Counted from the first letter of the stretch, positions 17,571 to 27,454 are shown. The stretch is 64,000 bases of DNA from an uncultured Metabacillus sp. (GCF_947503125.1 NZ_CANNCR010000007.1:105025-169024), one strand, 5' to 3'. A program made the numbers and translations. The notes: generated by a model not told the origin, from the sequence alone.

Positions 17571-19991
17571 TTATCCACGCAAGGTAGCTCCAATTTTTTC
17601 TTCTACTGTCCTTAACACGTTTTCATGTGCTTTTGTTACTTCTTCATCTGTTAACGTGCGCTCAGGGTCAAAATAACGAAGTGAGAAAGCAACTGATTTC
17701 TTTCCTTCTTCAAGACGATCACCCTCATAAAGATCGAAAACAGCCACTTCTTTTAGCATGTTACCACCTGCTTGGGTAATAATCTGTTTAATATCTCCCG
17801 CTACAACATCCTGTTCTACAACAAGTGCAATGTCTCTAGTAATGGATGGATAACGCGGAATCACTTCAAAACGTGTTTCCTCAACCTCTACTGTTAACAG
17901 ATCAACTAATGAAAGCTCGAATACATAAGTTTCTGATAGGTCTAACTGTTTTTGTACAGATGGATGAACTTGACCGATGAAGCCAACCAATTTATCACCA
18001 AGGAAGATTTCCGCTGTGCGCCCCGGGTGCATGCCATCACGTTTTGCTTGCTTATATAGAATGTGATTTGTCAGACCTAGAAGATCTGCTAATCCATCAA
18101 TAATTCCTTTTACAACATAGAAATCAACTGGCTTTTTCTCACCTTGCCAAGAATGTATATGCCATAAGCCCGTTACTGCAGCTGATAATCGTTCTTTCTC
18201 AAGCGGCTGCAAATCCTTTCCTTGCGAAAGGAAGACTGAGCCAATTTCATATAAAGCAACTTGATCAATTTGTCTTGCTACATTGTATTTTAGCGCTTCT
18301 AATAAATTTGGAATAAGGCTCAATCTTAGTACACTTCGTTCTTCACTCATCGGCAACGCAAGTTTCGTTAATTCTGAGAGTTCAAGGGCATATTTTGCCG
18401 CTTTCTCTTCACTCGTTAATGAATACGTGATTGCTTGATATAAACCAGTACCTTCTAAGTAGCGACGTACTTTACGGCGTTTATGTTGATAATCCGTCAG
18501 CTTTCCTGGGAATGCCTGCCCAACCGGTAATGTTGTTGGAATATTGTCATAACCATAAAGCCTTGCAACCTCTTCTACCAAATCCTCTTCGATCGAAATA
18601 TCACCTCGGCGAGTTGGGACTGTGACAGTAATTGTTGAGTTGTCAACCTCTACTCCGAATTGGAGACGGTCAAAAATTGACTTTATTTCTTCAGCTGAAA
18701 TATTCATTCCAAGAACACGGTTTATCTTTTCAACCGTTGTTTGAACGACTACTGGCTTAAAAGAGACTGATTGAACTTCTACCGTACCTTCAAGCACCTC
18801 TCCACCTGCATATAAGGAGATTAACTGTGCTGCACGCTCAGCTGCGGCTTTGACACGATTTGGATCAACCCCTTTTTCATAACGGGCACTTGCTTCACTT
18901 CTTAACCCGTGATCCTTTGAAGCAATACGAATTCTTTGTCCATTAAAGAAGGCGGATTCCAAGAGAATGGTTTTCGTGTCTGATTGAACTTCCGAATTTG
19001 CACCACCCATTACACCAGCTAAGGCAACCGGTTCTGTACCATTTGTTATCACTAAATGGTCTGTCGTTAACGTACGCTCTTGATCATCGAGCGTTACAAT
19101 TTTTTCTCCAGCTTTTGCTCTGCGAACAACAACTTCCTTTGAGCCGAAGCGATCATAATCAAAAGCATGTAATGGCTGACCATATTCTAAAAGAACAAAG
19201 TTGGTAATATCAACGACATTATTATGCGGACGAATCCCTGCTGCCATCAAGCGAGTTTGCATCCATAACGGAGATGGGGCAATGGTTACATTTTTAATCA
19301 CCTTTGCTGTGTAAATTGGATTATCTTCAGCTGCATCAACTTTTACTGTCACAGCATCCGAGGCTTTTTCACCAATGCTCTCATATGAAATTTCAGGATA
19401 CTTCACATTGCGATCTAAAATAGCTGCCACTTCATGGGCAACTCCTAGCATACTTAGTGCATCAGCACGATTCGGTGTTAAGCCTAGCTCAAGAACAGCA
19501 TCATCAAGATTTAATTGCTCAAGTGCATTAGCCCCTACTACAACATCGCTAGGAAATACAAAGATGCCTTCTGAATATTCCTTTGCTACAAGCTTAGATT
19601 CAATTCCAAGCTCCTGTAATGAACAAATCATCCCGTTTGAAGCTTCCCCGCGAAGTTTTGCTTTTTTAATTTTAAAATTCCCTGGTAGAACAGCTCCAAC
19701 AGTTGCAACTGCAACCTTTTGGCCTTTATCCACATTCTTTGCACCGCAAATAATCTGAACAACTTCCCCATTTCCTAGATCAACTTGACATTTATTCAGC
19801 TTGTCAGCATTAGGATGTTGTTCCTTCTCGAGAACATGACCTATAACAACACCCTTTATGCCTTCGTTTAATACGTCAACACCTTCTACTTCAATTCCGC
19901 TGCGGGTAATTTTTTCAGCTAATTCATCAGGTGTAATCCCTGATAAATCGACATACTCGGCTAACCATTTATATGAAACAATCACGTTCAT
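17571..19991 (-). CDS. pheT: phenylalanyl-tRNA synthetase beta subunit
   Basis: Large subunit of the alpha2-beta2 synthetase. The 806-residue protein has the N-terminal tRNA-binding OB fold (about 40-150, [13 protein letters not shown] and [11 protein letters not shown]), the B3/B4 editing domain ([23 protein letters not shown]), the B5 domain and the C-terminal anticodon-binding FDX-ACB domain ([29 protein letters not shown]). It starts 10 bases after pheS in one operon under a T box. Confidence 0.98.
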   Translation of the reverse strand: MNVIVSYKWLAEYVDLSGITPDELAEKITRSGIEVEGVDVLNEGIKGVVIGHVLEKEQHPNADKLNKCQVDLGNGEVVQIICGAKNVDKGQKVAVATVGAVLPGNFKIKKAKLRGEASNGMICSLQELGIESKLVAKEYSEGIFVFPSDVVVGANALEQLNLDDAVLELGLTPNRADALSMLGVAHEVAAILDRNVKYPEISYESIGEKASDAVTVKVDAAEDNPIYTAKVIKNVTIAPSPLWMQTRLMAAGIRPHNNVVDITNFVLLEYGQPLHAFDYDRFGSKEVVVRRAKAGEKIVTLDDQERTLTTDHLVITNGTEPVALAGVMGGANSEVQSDTKTILLESAFFNGQRIRIASKDHGLRSEASARYEKGVDPNRVKAAAERAAQLISLYAGGEVLEGTVEVQSVSFKPVVVQTTVEKINRVLGMNISAEEIKSIFDRLQFGVEVDNSTITVTVPTRRGDISIEEDLVEEVARLYGYDNIPTTLPVGQAFPGKLTDYQHKRRKVRRYLEGTGLYQAITYSLTSEEKAAKYALELSELTKLALPMSEERSVLRLSLIPNLLEALKYNVARQIDQVALYEIGSVFLSQGKDLQPLEKERLSAAVTGLWHIHSWQGEKKPVDFYVVKGIIDGLADLLGLTNHILYKQAKRDGMHPGRTAEIFLGDKLVGFIGQVHPSVQKQLDLSETYVFELSLVDLLTVEVEETRFEVIPRYPSITRDIALVVEQDVVAGDIKQIITQAGGNMLKEVAVFDLYEGDRLEEGKKSVAFSLRYFDPERTLTDEEVTKAHENVLRTVEEKIGATLRG

Positions 19992-20001
19992 AACCTCCTA
20001 A

Positions 20002-21036
20002 TTAAACTCGTTTAAATTGTTTTAAGAAACGGACATCATCTGTATAGAAATGACGGATGTCATCGACTCCGTACTTTAACATGGCGATACGTTCTCCACC
20101 GATTCCAAAAGCAAACCCGCTGTATTTCTTTGAGTCAAAGCCAGCCATTTCAAGAACGTTCGGATGGACCATTCCTGCTCCAAGCATTTCAATCCATCCT
20201 GTTTTCTTACAGATATTACAGCCTTTTCCTCCACAAGAGAAGCAAGATACATCTACCTCCACAGAAGGCTCGGTGAATGGGAAGAAGCTTGGACGTAAAC
20301 GAATTTCGCGTTCTTCTCCGAACATTTTCTTTGCAAATATTTCAAGAGTTCCTTTTAAATCACTCATGCTAATGTTTTCATCAACAACTAGCCCTTCTAC
20401 TTGTGTAAATTGATGGGAATGGGTAGCATCATCGTTATCTCGACGGTACACCTTTCCAGGGCAGATGATTTTCACTGGACCTTGACCTTTATGCTTTTGC
20501 ATTGTTCTTGCCTGTACCGGTGATGTATGTGTCCGTAATAGCAGCTCTTCAGTAATATAGAATGAATCCTGCATGTCACGTGCCGGGTGTCCTTTAGGAA
20601 GATTTAACGCTTCAAAATTAAAGTAATCTGTTTCCACTTCTGGGCCTTCAGCAATTTGGTATCCCATTCCAAGGAATAAATCTTCAATTTCTTCAAGTAC
20701 CGCTGTTAACGGATGGTGATTTCCAACTTTAACAGGTCTTCCTGGCAACGTCACATCGATTGTTTCCTGTGCCAGCTTTTGTTCTACAGCTAATTGTTCT
20801 AAATGCTCCTGTTTGCTTGAAATCGATGTCGCAATTGCTTCTCGCACTTCATTAGCAAGGGCACCCATTACTGGACGTTCCTCAGCTGAAAGTTTTCCCA
20901 TGCCGCGTAAAACCTCTGTGATTGGTCCTTTCTTGCCTAAATAAGCAACTCGTATGTCATTCAATGCTTTTAAATCCTGCGCTTGTTCAACCTTTTCAAG
21001 CGCTTCTTGTTGAAGCTGTTTTAATTGCTCCTGCAT
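20002..21036 (-). CDS. pheS: phenylalanyl-tRNA synthetase alpha subunit
   Basis: Catalytic subunit, class II synthetase core. The 344-residue protein has an N-terminal coiled coil that contacts tRNA, motif 2 ([20 protein letters not shown]), the cysteine-rich [17 protein letters not shown] segment typical of Gram-positive PheS, and motif 3 ([17 protein letters not shown]). The gene heads the pheST operon and is preceded by a degenerate intergenic repeat and a Phe-specific T-box leader. Confidence 0.98.
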   Translation of the reverse strand: MQEQLKQLQQEALEKVEQAQDLKALNDIRVAYLGKKGPITEVLRGMGKLSAEERPVMGALANEVREAIATSISSKQEHLEQLAVEQKLAQETIDVTLPGRPVKVGNHHPLTAVLEEIEDLFLGMGYQIAEGPEVETDYFNFEALNLPKGHPARDMQDSFYITEELLLRTHTSPVQARTMQKHKGQGPVKIICPGKVYRRDNDDATHSHQFTQVEGLVVDENISMSDLKGTLEIFAKKMFGEEREIRLRPSFFPFTEPSVEVDVSCFSCGGKGCNICKKTGWIEMLGAGMVHPNVLEMAGFDSKKYSGFAFGIGGERIAMLKYGVDDIRHFYTDDVRFLKQFKRV

Positions 21037-21056
21037 GTTTCTTCCTCCTTTATTTG

Positions 21057-21168
21057 AAAAGCAAAAGCGCCTTGACCATTATAAGGAAAATAAGACAGCC
21101 ATGAAGTAAAGGTATTTCTCCCTCATTAGTGGCTTATAACCTTGAGGCTCTATGCGCTGCAGCTAAAC
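21057..21168 (-). repeat. intergenic repeat copy R1 (short, degenerate form)
   Basis: On the reverse strand it runs from AGCTGCAGCGC through TATAAGCCACTAATG and GTCTTATTTTCC to CAAGGCGCTTTTGC. The order of blocks matches R3 and R4, although the central stem has decayed. It lies between the T-box terminator and the pheS start codon, so it is part of the pheST mRNA leader. Confidence 0.65.
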
Positions 21169-21208
21169 TTAAATACAAAGTCAAAAGGGTTGGCTTTTTT
21201 TTGGCAAA

Positions 21209-21537
21209 TAAAAAACCCGCCCCTAAAAAGGGACGAGTTGAATTCGCGTTACCACCCTTGTTAGCCGTGCACAAACTTATTCTTCGCACTGCTCACTTCA
21301 TTTAAATAACGGTAAAAACCGGAATACCTTTACGTTTTAGAGATTTGATGTGAGAGGTTAAAGGTTTGAAAAAACTTCCCCACTAAAAAGCTCTAATACG
21401 GTCCAAGTATCAACTCGAGAGGTGAATTCATTTACTTTAGTCCAAAAAAGTGCTTTCAGTCTACGGCACTTTTTCCCTGATTGGATAAATTGTAAATTAC
21501 TAGTCTCTGTCATCGTTTCTTTCATATGTAATTTCTA
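21209..21537 (-). ncRNA. T-box leader of pheST (Phe specific)
   Basis: The T-box sequence AAGGGTGGTAACGCG is at 21245-21259 (reverse strand). A stem of CTCGTCCC with GGGGCGGG at 21216-21237 followed by TTTTTT is the terminator. In stem I the specifier loop reads TGAATTCACC, so the specifier is TTC (21424-21426), a phenylalanine codon. The TGGT in the T box can pair with the ACCA end of tRNA-Phe. Uncharged tRNA-Phe is expected to allow readthrough into pheST. This and R1 fill the gap before pheS. Confidence 0.93.
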
Positions 21538-21541
21538 TCTT

Positions 21542-21570
21542 ATTATAATCAAAACAAATTGTTCCTGCAA
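21542..21570 (-). promoter_or_regulatory. pheST promoter
   Basis: TTGCAG (21565-21570) and TATAAT (21542-21547) with exactly 17 bases between them on the reverse strand, directly upstream of the T-box leader and just past the stop of the preceding methyltransferase gene. Confidence 0.8.
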
Positions 21571-21571
21571 C

Positions 21572-22324
21572 CTACGCCCGTAAATGATAAAGAAGAATTC
21601 CTGCTGCAATGGCAACATTTAATGATTCTGCTCCACCATAAATAGGAATGTACAAGTTTTTGTCGGTTTTATTCAGCAATTCACTGTCCACACCGCTGCC
21701 TTCATTGCCAATCACAAGACAAAACGATTCAGACGGCGATGCTTCACGATAGCCTACTCCATTTTGTAAAGAGGTGCCGTATGTTGGAATCTGCTTTTCA
21801 CGATAAACTTCAAGCCATTCAAGTAAACTTCCCTTAACAATCGGCACATGAAAGATTGAACCTTGACTTGAGCGAATGACTTTTGAATTGTAATGGTCGA
21901 CCGTTCCTTCAGCTAATATGATTCCGTCAATCCCTGCTGCATCTGCTGTACGAATAATTGTTCCTAAATTCCCCGGGTCTTGTACACGGTCAACGAGGAG
22001 AACCTTTTTCCACTCATGGACTGTATTGTGCGAATGAACTTCACAAATAGCTGCTACTCCTTGTGGGGTTTCTGTATCACTAATAGCTTTCATTATTTCC
22101 TTTGTAACAATCGTTATATTCAATTGATCGACATTCCAATCAGAAGGAAGTCTTGTCTCCTCGGAAACAATAAGATCTATGATGATTTCCTTCTTTTTTA
22201 ATGCTTCTTCCACCAAATGCTGGCCCTCAATGATAAACGTGCCTGTCATTTCCCGTTCCTTCTTTGTATGAAGTTTTTTCCATTGCTTTACTTTTGGGTT
22301 TTTAACTGACTCGATGCGGTTCAC
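21572..22324 (-). CDS. ysgA: SpoU/TrmH family RNA 2'-O-methyltransferase (YsgA)
   Basis: A SPOUT-class methyltransferase acting on rRNA or tRNA ribose; the exact target is not known. The N-terminus (RIESVKNPKVKQWKKLHTKK) is the substrate-binding domain, and the C-terminal half has the knot motifs DRVQDPGNLGTIIRTADAAG, FCLVIGNEGSGVDSELL and SLNVAIAAGILLYHL. I start at the GTG at 22324, which has AAAGGAG seven bases upstream and gives 250 residues like B. subtilis YsgA; an upstream ATG would add 14 residues without a site. Confidence 0.92.
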   Translation of the reverse strand: MNRIESVKNPKVKQWKKLHTKKEREMTGTFIIEGQHLVEEALKKKEIIIDLIVSEETRLPSDWNVDQLNITIVTKEIMKAISDTETPQGVAAICEVHSHNTVHEWKKVLLVDRVQDPGNLGTIIRTADAAGIDGIILAEGTVDHYNSKVIRSSQGSIFHVPIVKGSLLEWLEVYREKQIPTYGTSLQNGVGYREASPSESFCLVIGNEGSGVDSELLNKTDKNLYIPIYGGAESLNVAIAAGILLYHLRA

Positions 22325-22383
22325 TGTATTTCTCCTTTTACTTACATTCCATTTTCTCCTATCCAATCATACATAATTTTCAT

Positions 22384-22414
22384 GCATTTAACAAACGCTA
22401 ATCCTAGCATTAAG
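22384..22414 (+). promoter_or_regulatory. possible sigma-G promoter of sspI
   Basis: GCATT at 22384-22388 and CATTAAG at 22408-22414, 19 bases apart, resemble the GHATR / CATWHTA pattern of forespore sigma-G. The match is partial; the inference leans on sspI genes being forespore-expressed. Confidence 0.3.
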
Positions 22415-22437
22415 AATAAAATGAGGAGTGAATCAAC

Positions 22438-22650
22438 ATGAATTTAAATTTACGCCATGCAGTTATTGCAAATGTAACTGGAAATACGCAGGATCAATTA
22501 GAAGATACAATTGTTGACGCCATTCAAAGCGGGGAAGAAAAAATGCTGCCAGGCCTCGGTGTGTTATTTGAGGTCATCTGGCAAAATGCTACCAAGCAAG
22601 ATAAAGACGAAATGCTGGCAACACTAGAACAGGGCTTAAAAAAGCAATAA
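22438..22650 (+). CDS. sspI: small acid-soluble spore protein I
   Basis: A 70-residue minor SASP found in the spore core of Bacillales. The sequence [35 protein letters not shown] and LFEVIWQNA is the family signature across the whole length. It has a GAGGAG site and is divergent from the methyltransferase gene, as in B. subtilis. It is direct evidence that the organism forms endospores. Confidence 0.96.
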   Translation: MNLNLRHAVIANVTGNTQDQLEDTIVDAIQSGEEKMLPGLGVLFEVIWQNATKQDKDEMLATLEQGLKKQ

Positions 22651-22672
22651 AGAGGGCTGTTTAAAAACAAGA

Positions 22673-22751
22673 GGGTCAGACCCCCAAACACTTTTATGGA
22701 ACCTTTCATAGCGGGAGTTCCGGATATGTGTGTTTGATTGGAGTCAGACCC
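22673..22751. repeat. REP-like palindromic element after sspI
   Basis: The ends GGGTCAGACCCCCAAACAC and GTGTTTGATTGGAGTCAGACCC are an imperfect inverted repeat; an inner GGAAC/GTTCC stem sits in the middle. A T-tract follows on the plus strand, so it may end sspI transcripts. The GGGTCAGACCC core resembles REP palindromes mobilised by IS200-like (RAYT/TnpREP) transposases. No transposase is in the window. Confidence 0.65.
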
Positions 22752-22790
22752 TTTTTTAAAGTTTTAAGTATAAAATTTTGTACTTAGTTT

Positions 22791-22965
22791 TAGTGTCTAG
22801 CTCCAGGCGCCATCGGCGAAGCACAGGACGTGCAAGTGCAGTTAATGCAACAGGACGTCGCGTTTTTAACTGCCTCTAGGGTCTAGTCAAATAGGAATTG
22901 AAGGTAAAGAACACCTTCTATTCCTATTCGCCTTAGCTTGTCGCCGAATGCTAAGCGCCTTGCGC
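22791..22965 (+). repeat. intergenic repeat copy R2 (long form)
   Basis: Starts with AGTGTCTAGCTCCAGGCGC and ends with TAAGCGCCTTGCGC. It includes an inner block also present in R4 (GAAGCACAGGACGTGCAAG, CAGGACG, CGCGTTTT, ACTGCCTC) and the hairpin AATAGGAAT...GAAGG/CCTTC...ATTCCTATT. With the REP-like element it fills the gap between sspI and the M42 peptidase gene. Confidence 0.85.
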
Positions 22966-22973
22966 ATTTCTTT

Positions 22974-24059
22974 TTATTCATACGTAATTTTATCAACCAT
23001 TTCACGGTCCAATCGCTTGATAACTTCTGTTATTAATTTTACTGCATTTTCATAATCGTCACGGTGAAGCATTGCAGCATGTGAGTGAATATAGCGTGTT
23101 GCGATCGTGATGGATAGCGCAGGCACTCCATTTGCCGAAATGTGAATCGCACCAGAATCAGTTCCGCCGCCTGGTAATGACTCGAATTGATACGGAATAT
23201 TTAATTCATCTGCCGTATCGGTTACTAAGTCGCGCAAGCCTTTATGAGAAACCATTGAGGCATCATATAAGACAATTTGCGGCCCTTCTCCCATTTTGCT
23301 CGCTGCCTCTTTCTCCGAAATACCTGGTGTATCTCCGGCAATCCCTACATCAACACCAAAAGCAATATCAGGCTCAATAAGGTTAGCAGATGTACGAGCT
23401 CCGCGTAATCCAACTTCCTCTTGAACAGTACCTACTCCATAAACGACATTTGGATGATCTGTATCTTTTAAATGTTTGAGAACATCAATCGCAATTGCAC
23501 AACCAATTCTGTTATCCCATGCTTTTGCAAGGAGCATTTTTTCATTTGGCATGACAGTGAATTCAAAATATGGAACGACTTGATCTCCTGGCATCACCCC
23601 AAATTCCATTGCTTCTTCACGACTGGATGCCCCGATATCAATAAACATATCCTTAATCTCTACCGGTTTTTTACGCGCTTCCGGAGGAAGAATATGAGGC
23701 GGTTTAGAGCCGATAATACCTGTTACATCACCTTTTTTTGTTACAATCGTCACACGTTGCGCAAGCATTACCTGCGACCACCAGCCTCCAACTGTTTGAA
23801 AGCGCAGGAAACCTTTGTCATCGATTTGGGTAACCATAAACCCGACTTCATCTAAATGTCCCGCAAGCATTATTTTTGGCCCGTTATGCTTCCCAACCTT
23901 TTTAGCGACTAAGCTGCCTAGATTGTCAGTAAACACTTCATCAGCGTAATTTGTTATGTATTTTTTCATGACGTCACGAACTTCTCGTTCATTACCAGGT
24001 ATGCCCTTAGCATCTGTTAAGTCCTTTAACATCGTTAAGGTTTCATCAAGCTTTGTCAT
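22974..24059 (-). CDS. ysdC: M42 family metallopeptidase (YsdC-like aminopeptidase)
   Basis: A 361-residue dinuclear-metal aminopeptidase of the M42 (glutamyl aminopeptidase / former endoglucanase M) family. Metal-binding and catalytic motifs are intact: [10 protein letters not shown] (His, Asp), [10 protein letters not shown] (Asp), [10 protein letters not shown] (catalytic Glu and metal Glu), AFGVDVG (Asp) and the late His in [15 protein letters not shown] precedes the ATG. The position beside ysdA and ysdB matches B. subtilis ysdC. The physiological substrate is not known. Confidence 0.92.
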   Translation of the reverse strand: MTKLDETLTMLKDLTDAKGIPGNEREVRDVMKKYITNYADEVFTDNLGSLVAKKVGKHNGPKIMLAGHLDEVGFMVTQIDDKGFLRFQTVGGWWSQVMLAQRVTIVTKKGDVTGIIGSKPPHILPPEARKKPVEIKDMFIDIGASSREEAMEFGVMPGDQVVPYFEFTVMPNEKMLLAKAWDNRIGCAIAIDVLKHLKDTDHPNVVYGVGTVQEEVGLRGARTSANLIEPDIAFGVDVGIAGDTPGISEKEAASKMGEGPQIVLYDASMVSHKGLRDLVTDTADELNIPYQFESLPGGGTDSGAIHISANGVPALSITIATRYIHSHAAMLHRDDYENAVKLITEVIKRLDREMVDKITYE

Positions 24060-24143
24060 TATGCAGCCTCCTTAAATTAACCATATCTTTACTATTATAT
24101 AATAAACTGGCTATTTTAAACGAATAATCTACATCAAAAATGA

Positions 24144-24632
24144 TTAATAGCCTTGTTTTTGTCTTTCATGATTAACCTCGTTTTTAGAAACATAGGCATG
24201 TTCAATTTGTTCCTTTGTAAAGCCTAGAAGATGACCCAAACACAAATATTCTTCAAACATTTTTTTATACACCTGCAATGTTTGCTGTTCTTTAAAAACC
24301 GTAATTGTTTGATACACGCTTAAAAATTGTTCAGTAACACTGTGCTCTGCATGAATTTCTTCAAGCTTGAGTGAAGGGTCGACATTTATTTCTAATCCTA
24401 ATGATAAAATAAAATGAATTCCATCAACATATTCCTCCAAAATCACATCAATCGGCGCCGGCGCCTTTAAGCTCCAAAATTTAAAACATCTCGTCTCATT
24501 TGCAAGTTCCCCTACCTCTACTAGTAATGCCAGTATTTTTCGTTCAATCAGTGACTCATTTTCCAACTTGTGCTGTGTTTCAATTTTTGTATCCAGTTTT
24601 TGCTGCATGTCGAATAGCGATAAAAAATTCAT
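24144..24632 (-). CDS. dUTPase, dimeric all-alpha type
   Basis: Hydrolyses dUTP to dUMP and pyrophosphate, keeping uracil out of DNA. The 162-residue protein belongs to the dimeric dUTPase_2 / MazG-like superfamily: the metal-binding helices carry EVGELANETRCFKFWS near residues 38-53 and LEEYVDGIHFILSLG near 65-79, matching the ExxE and ExxD pattern. B. subtilis has no copy at this locus, but other Bacillaceae do. It stands alone, divergent from ysdB. Confidence 0.82.
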   Translation of the reverse strand: MNFLSLFDMQQKLDTKIETQHKLENESLIERKILALLVEVGELANETRCFKFWSLKAPAPIDVILEEYVDGIHFILSLGLEINVDPSLKLEEIHAEHSVTEQFLSVYQTITVFKEQQTLQVYKKMFEEYLCLGHLLGFTKEQIEHAYVSKNEVNHERQKQGY

Positions 24633-24693
24633 TGTTTAATGCCTCCGTCCTTTACTTATGTACTAAAAAAATTATATCAAATTGAAAAAAACT

Positions 24694-24722
24694 TGAAACC
24701 TTTTTCTATACTAAGACGTATA
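24694..24722 (+). promoter_or_regulatory. sigma-W promoter of ysdB
   Basis: TGAAAC (followed by CTTT) at 24694-24699 and CGTATA at 24717-24722, separated by 17 bases, match the ECF sigma-W consensus at every key position. ysdB belongs to the sigma-W regulon in B. subtilis, which supports the call. Confidence 0.85.
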
Positions 24723-24753
24723 TATGGGAAAATTGCCCTCAGGAGGGGTTTAC

Positions 24754-25146
24754 ATGATTGTGCTTGTCTTACGATTATTGCTGCTAGCTTTCATTTGTTT
24801 CCTTATTTATTCAGGGCTTAAATATTATTTTAATCCGAAGAGAAAGCTTAAACTGGCACATGAACAAAAACAATTTTTCTTGTTAGATGAGAAAGATGTT
24901 CGAAAAAACTTTTTGATTACCTATAAGGGAGTATATTTTGAAGGGGAAAAATATGTTGGTACAGCTCCAAATACATTTGAGGTCATTTCTATTTTGATTT
25001 GGACGAACTCTATCCACAAGCTGCATGAATTAACCCGGGAAGATCTTTCTTATATTGAACAACAAGTAAAAGAAAAGTATCCGGTTGCTAAAATTGAATG
25101 GAAGAGTCCGATTAAGGAAGAATTGATTAAGAAACGGGATCTATAG
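24754..25146 (+). CDS. ysdB: sigma-W-controlled membrane-anchored protein YsdB
   Basis: A 130-residue protein with one N-terminal transmembrane helix (about residues 3-22) and a charged cytoplasmic remainder. The family is small and limited to Bacillaceae; function unknown, probably part of the envelope-stress response because of the sigma-W promoter. I start at the ATG at 24754, which has AGGAGGGG a few bases upstream and gives the B. subtilis length. It is convergent with the VTT-domain gene. Confidence 0.88.
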   Translation: MIVLVLRLLLLAFICFLIYSGLKYYFNPKRKLKLAHEQKQFFLLDEKDVRKNFLITYKGVYFEGEKYVGTAPNTFEVISILIWTNSIHKLHELTREDLSYIEQQVKEKYPVAKIEWKSPIKEELIKKRDL

Positions 25147-25156
25147 CGGAAAACGA

Positions 25157-25200
25157 AGGGTCTATCTCAAAACCAAAAAGTTTATGAGATAGACCCTTTC
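25157..25200. terminator. bidirectional terminator ysdB / VTT gene
   Basis: A perfect 13-bp stem (AGGGTCTATCTCA and its complement) with a 15-base loop between two convergent genes. Confidence 0.85.
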
Positions 25201-25221
25201 AAAGTTCCCTTCATGTTTCCC

Positions 25222-25803
25222 TTATGCTTTCTGTTTTACAAAGAAATCGTTCCATTTAATCAATACCTGTTTTTCTCTAAAAAAATAAACAAGAAAAGCC
25301 AATACGACGAAAATAACGAGTAACATGATTGGGGATAGTGCTTGAAGCGAAGCACCTAAAAATGTAAAACAAAGCACAGATGGAATATGGGTTACTAACG
25401 AAAGCTTTGTGTAACTTTGAAAGGTTTTTGCCCTTTCGATAATGCATAACGAAATAAGTGAAAAATTAACAAAGGGAATCATCCGCAAAATCATAATTTG
25501 CCCAATCGATAGCTTAGTATATTCTCCAAACCATTTTTGTTTCATTTTAATAAAACGACTCATTAGAGCTGGAAATAATTTGGCCATTAAATAAAAAGTA
25601 ATACTTGAACCTGTAAGGCCGATCACCGAGTACATCGCACCTAATTCAGCCCCAAATATGATCCCTCCGCCTATGCAGACGACAACTACAGGGATCAACA
25701 GAAATTGCCTAATGAGATGAAACAAAATAAATACTAACGGTGCAAAAAATCCAGTCGTTTCAATTGCCGTTAACATTGACGATGCAGCTAGTTCAATCGT
25801 CAT
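25222..25803 (-). CDS. VTT (TVP38/TMEM64) domain membrane protein
   Basis: A polytopic protein of about 193 residues with the VTT/SNARE-associated pattern: a re-entrant region with a GGGIIFGAELGAMYS motif near residues 46-60 and the ILRMIPFVNFSLISL segment near 105-120. Family members include undecaprenyl-phosphate and lipid flippases or scramblases; the substrate here is unknown. Start choice is uncertain because GTG GTG ATG run together and the ribosome binding site is weak; I use the ATG. Confidence 0.75.
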   Translation of the reverse strand: MTIELAASSMLTAIETTGFFAPLVFILFHLIRQFLLIPVVVVCIGGGIIFGAELGAMYSVIGLTGSSITFYLMAKLFPALMSRFIKMKQKWFGEYTKLSIGQIMILRMIPFVNFSLISLCIIERAKTFQSYTKLSLVTHIPSVLCFTFLGASLQALSPIMLLVIFVVLAFLVYFFREKQVLIKWNDFFVKQKA

Positions 25804-25872
25804 CACCACTTTCTATGTTGTCATTCCTGATGCAGCAGTGTGTCGATACCATTTTACGAAACAAAATGATCT

Positions 25873-26142
25873 TTATGCTAACTTAATGATTAAATAGATA
25901 AAAAGAAACACATGTAAAATAGTAATGAGCGGAAACCCGATCACAAATGAAGTATGTTTTGTTTTATGACGGAATCTATTCATTCCGATAAGTCCTCCTA
26001 AAGCACCGCCAACTAAGGCTATCCACCATAATGTTGATTCTTTTATTCTCCATTCCCCACGCTTTGCCTTATTTTTATCTGCACCCATTAAGAAATAATT
26101 TATAAGATTGATTAGCAAATAATAGCTAATGATGTAAATCAT
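25873..26142 (-). CDS. ysdA: DUF1294 family membrane protein YsdA
   Basis: An 89-residue protein with about three hydrophobic helices and the DUF1294 signature (MGADKNKAKRGEWRIKE, ALVGGALGGLIGMNRFRHKT). Function unknown. It lies directly downstream of the rplT terminator, as in B. subtilis. Confidence 0.88.
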   Translation of the reverse strand: MIYIISYYLLINLINYFLMGADKNKAKRGEWRIKESTLWWIALVGGALGGLIGMNRFRHKTKHTSFVIGFPLITILHVFLFIYLIIKLA

Positions 26143-26194
26143 TATGTACGATCTTCCCTTCCATTCTTTTTACCTACTATACCATATGGAAACG

Positions 26195-26229
26195 AAAAAA
26201 GAGCTGCACCATTACGGAGTCAGCTCTTT
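26195..26229 (-). terminator. terminator of infC-rpmI-rplT
   Basis: AAAGAGCTG and CAGCTCTTT pair, with the run TTTTTT completing the 3' arm on the reverse strand, right after the rplT stop. Confidence 0.85.
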
Positions 26230-26242
26230 ATCATTCAATCAA

Positions 26243-26602
26243 TTATTGGTTAAGTTTCGCTTTAGCTGCGTCTGCTAATTGAGCAAATGCTTTTTCATCT
26301 GCTACAGCTAAATCAGCAAGCATTTTACGGTTTACTTCAATGCCAGCAAGCTTTAAGCCATGCATTAAACGGCTGTAAGAAAGACCATTTACACGTGCAG
26401 CTGCGTTGATACGAGTAATCCAAAGCTTACGGAAATCGCGTTTTTTCTGACGACGGTCACGGTAAGCATACATTAATGATTTCATTACTTGTTGGTTTGC
26501 AACTTTGTATAATCTATGTTTAGAACCGAAATAACCTTTAGCTAATTTTAATACTTTTTTACGACGTTTACGTGAAACGATACCGCCTTTTACTCTTGGC
26601 AT
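26243..26602 (-). CDS. rplT: 50S ribosomal protein L20
   Basis: A 119-residue, highly basic primary 23S rRNA binder needed early in 50S assembly. The family pattern [16 protein letters not shown] and [19 protein letters not shown] is present. In B. subtilis L20 also represses its own operon by binding the infC leader, and a matching leader is present here. Last gene of the operon. Confidence 0.98.
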   Translation of the reverse strand: MPRVKGGIVSRKRRKKVLKLAKGYFGSKHRLYKVANQQVMKSLMYAYRDRRQKKRDFRKLWITRINAAARVNGLSYSRLMHGLKLAGIEVNRKMLADLAVADEKAFAQLADAAKAKLNQ

Positions 26603-26634
26603 GTAAATTCCCTCCTATATTACGATGTTTCCGA

Positions 26635-26835
26635 TTATTTGATGTTGTCTAATAAATGACGAATACGTTTGAAATCGCCTTTGCTTACTACAGTTGATTT
26701 ACGTAATTTACGTTTTGCTTTTGTAGATTTGTTAGCGAATAAGTGGCTAGTGTATGCATGTGAACGTTTAAGTTTACCAGATCCGGTCTTTTTGAAACGC
26801 TTTGCTGCTCCACGGTGAGTTTTCATTTTTGGCAT
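26635..26835 (-). CDS. rpmI: 50S ribosomal protein L35
   Basis: A 66-residue basic ribosomal protein with the signature [20 protein letters not shown]. It lies between infC and rplT with short spacers and a good AGGAGG site. Confidence 0.98.
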   Translation of the reverse strand: MPKMKTHRGAAKRFKKTGSGKLKRSHAYTSHLFANKSTKAKRKLRKSTVVSKGDFKRIRHLLDNIK

Positions 26836-26855
26836 AAGGGATTCCTCCTTAAGTA

Positions 26856-27377
26856 TTATTGCTTTTCATTTTTCGGTGCTAAAACTAGGAACATGCTACG
26901 TCCATCCATTTTAGGATGTGATTCAATCGTACTTAAGTCCGCACATTCAGCAGAGAATCGATCAAGCACCTTCTGACCAATTCCTTTATGAGTTATTGCA
27001 CGTCCTTTGAAACGGATAGAAGCTTTTACTTTATCGCCTTTTTCTAAGAACTTGCGTGCATTTCGAAGCTTTGTATTAAAGTCATGCTCATCAATTGTCG
27101 GGCTTAAACGAACCTCTTTTAAATTGATGATCTTTTGATTTTTACGCGCCTCTTTTTCTTTCTTTTGCTGTTCAAAACGGAATTTTCCGTAATCCATGAT
27201 GCGGCATACAGGAGGCTTTGCATTTGGTGCTACTAAAACTAAATCAAGATTAGCTCTTGCAGCAATTTCTAAAGCCTCTTGACGAGATTTAATTCCAAGC
27301 TGATCTCCATTGGCACCGATCAGACGAACCTCACGTGCGCGAATTCCGTCATTTACCATCATATCTTTGCTAATAAT
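26856..27377 (-). CDS. infC: translation initiation factor IF-3, AUU start
   Basis: Keeps ribosomal subunits apart and checks the start codon during initiation. The protein has the IF3 N domain ([20 protein letters not shown]) and C domain ([20 protein letters not shown]). I start at the ATT at 27377: the frame reads ATT ATT AGC AAA GAT, giving M-ISKD as in Geobacillus and Bacillus IF3, and GGAGGTGG lies just upstream. ATG codons five and six codons later would remove the conserved ISKD segment and have no site of their own. The AUU start is the usual device by which IF3 limits its own synthesis. Confidence 0.92.
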   Translation of the reverse strand: MISKDMMVNDGIRAREVRLIGANGDQLGIKSRQEALEIAARANLDLVLVAPNAKPPVCRIMDYGKFRFEQQKKEKEARKNQKIINLKEVRLSPTIDEHDFNTKLRNARKFLEKGDKVKASIRFKGRAITHKGIGQKVLDRFSAECADLSTIESHPKMDGRSMFLVLAPKNEKQ

Positions 27378-27454
27378 TAGCCACCTCCAAGGTTTTCTCA
27401 AACTGAATAGTAGTTTTTCAAATCCGAATTTTTTAGCTCCGCACTTTTTTATTT

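Noticed and set aside
22651..22973. Insertion sequence after sspI
   Set aside because: Palindromic and repeated DNA is present, but there is no transposase frame or target-site duplication that I can define.
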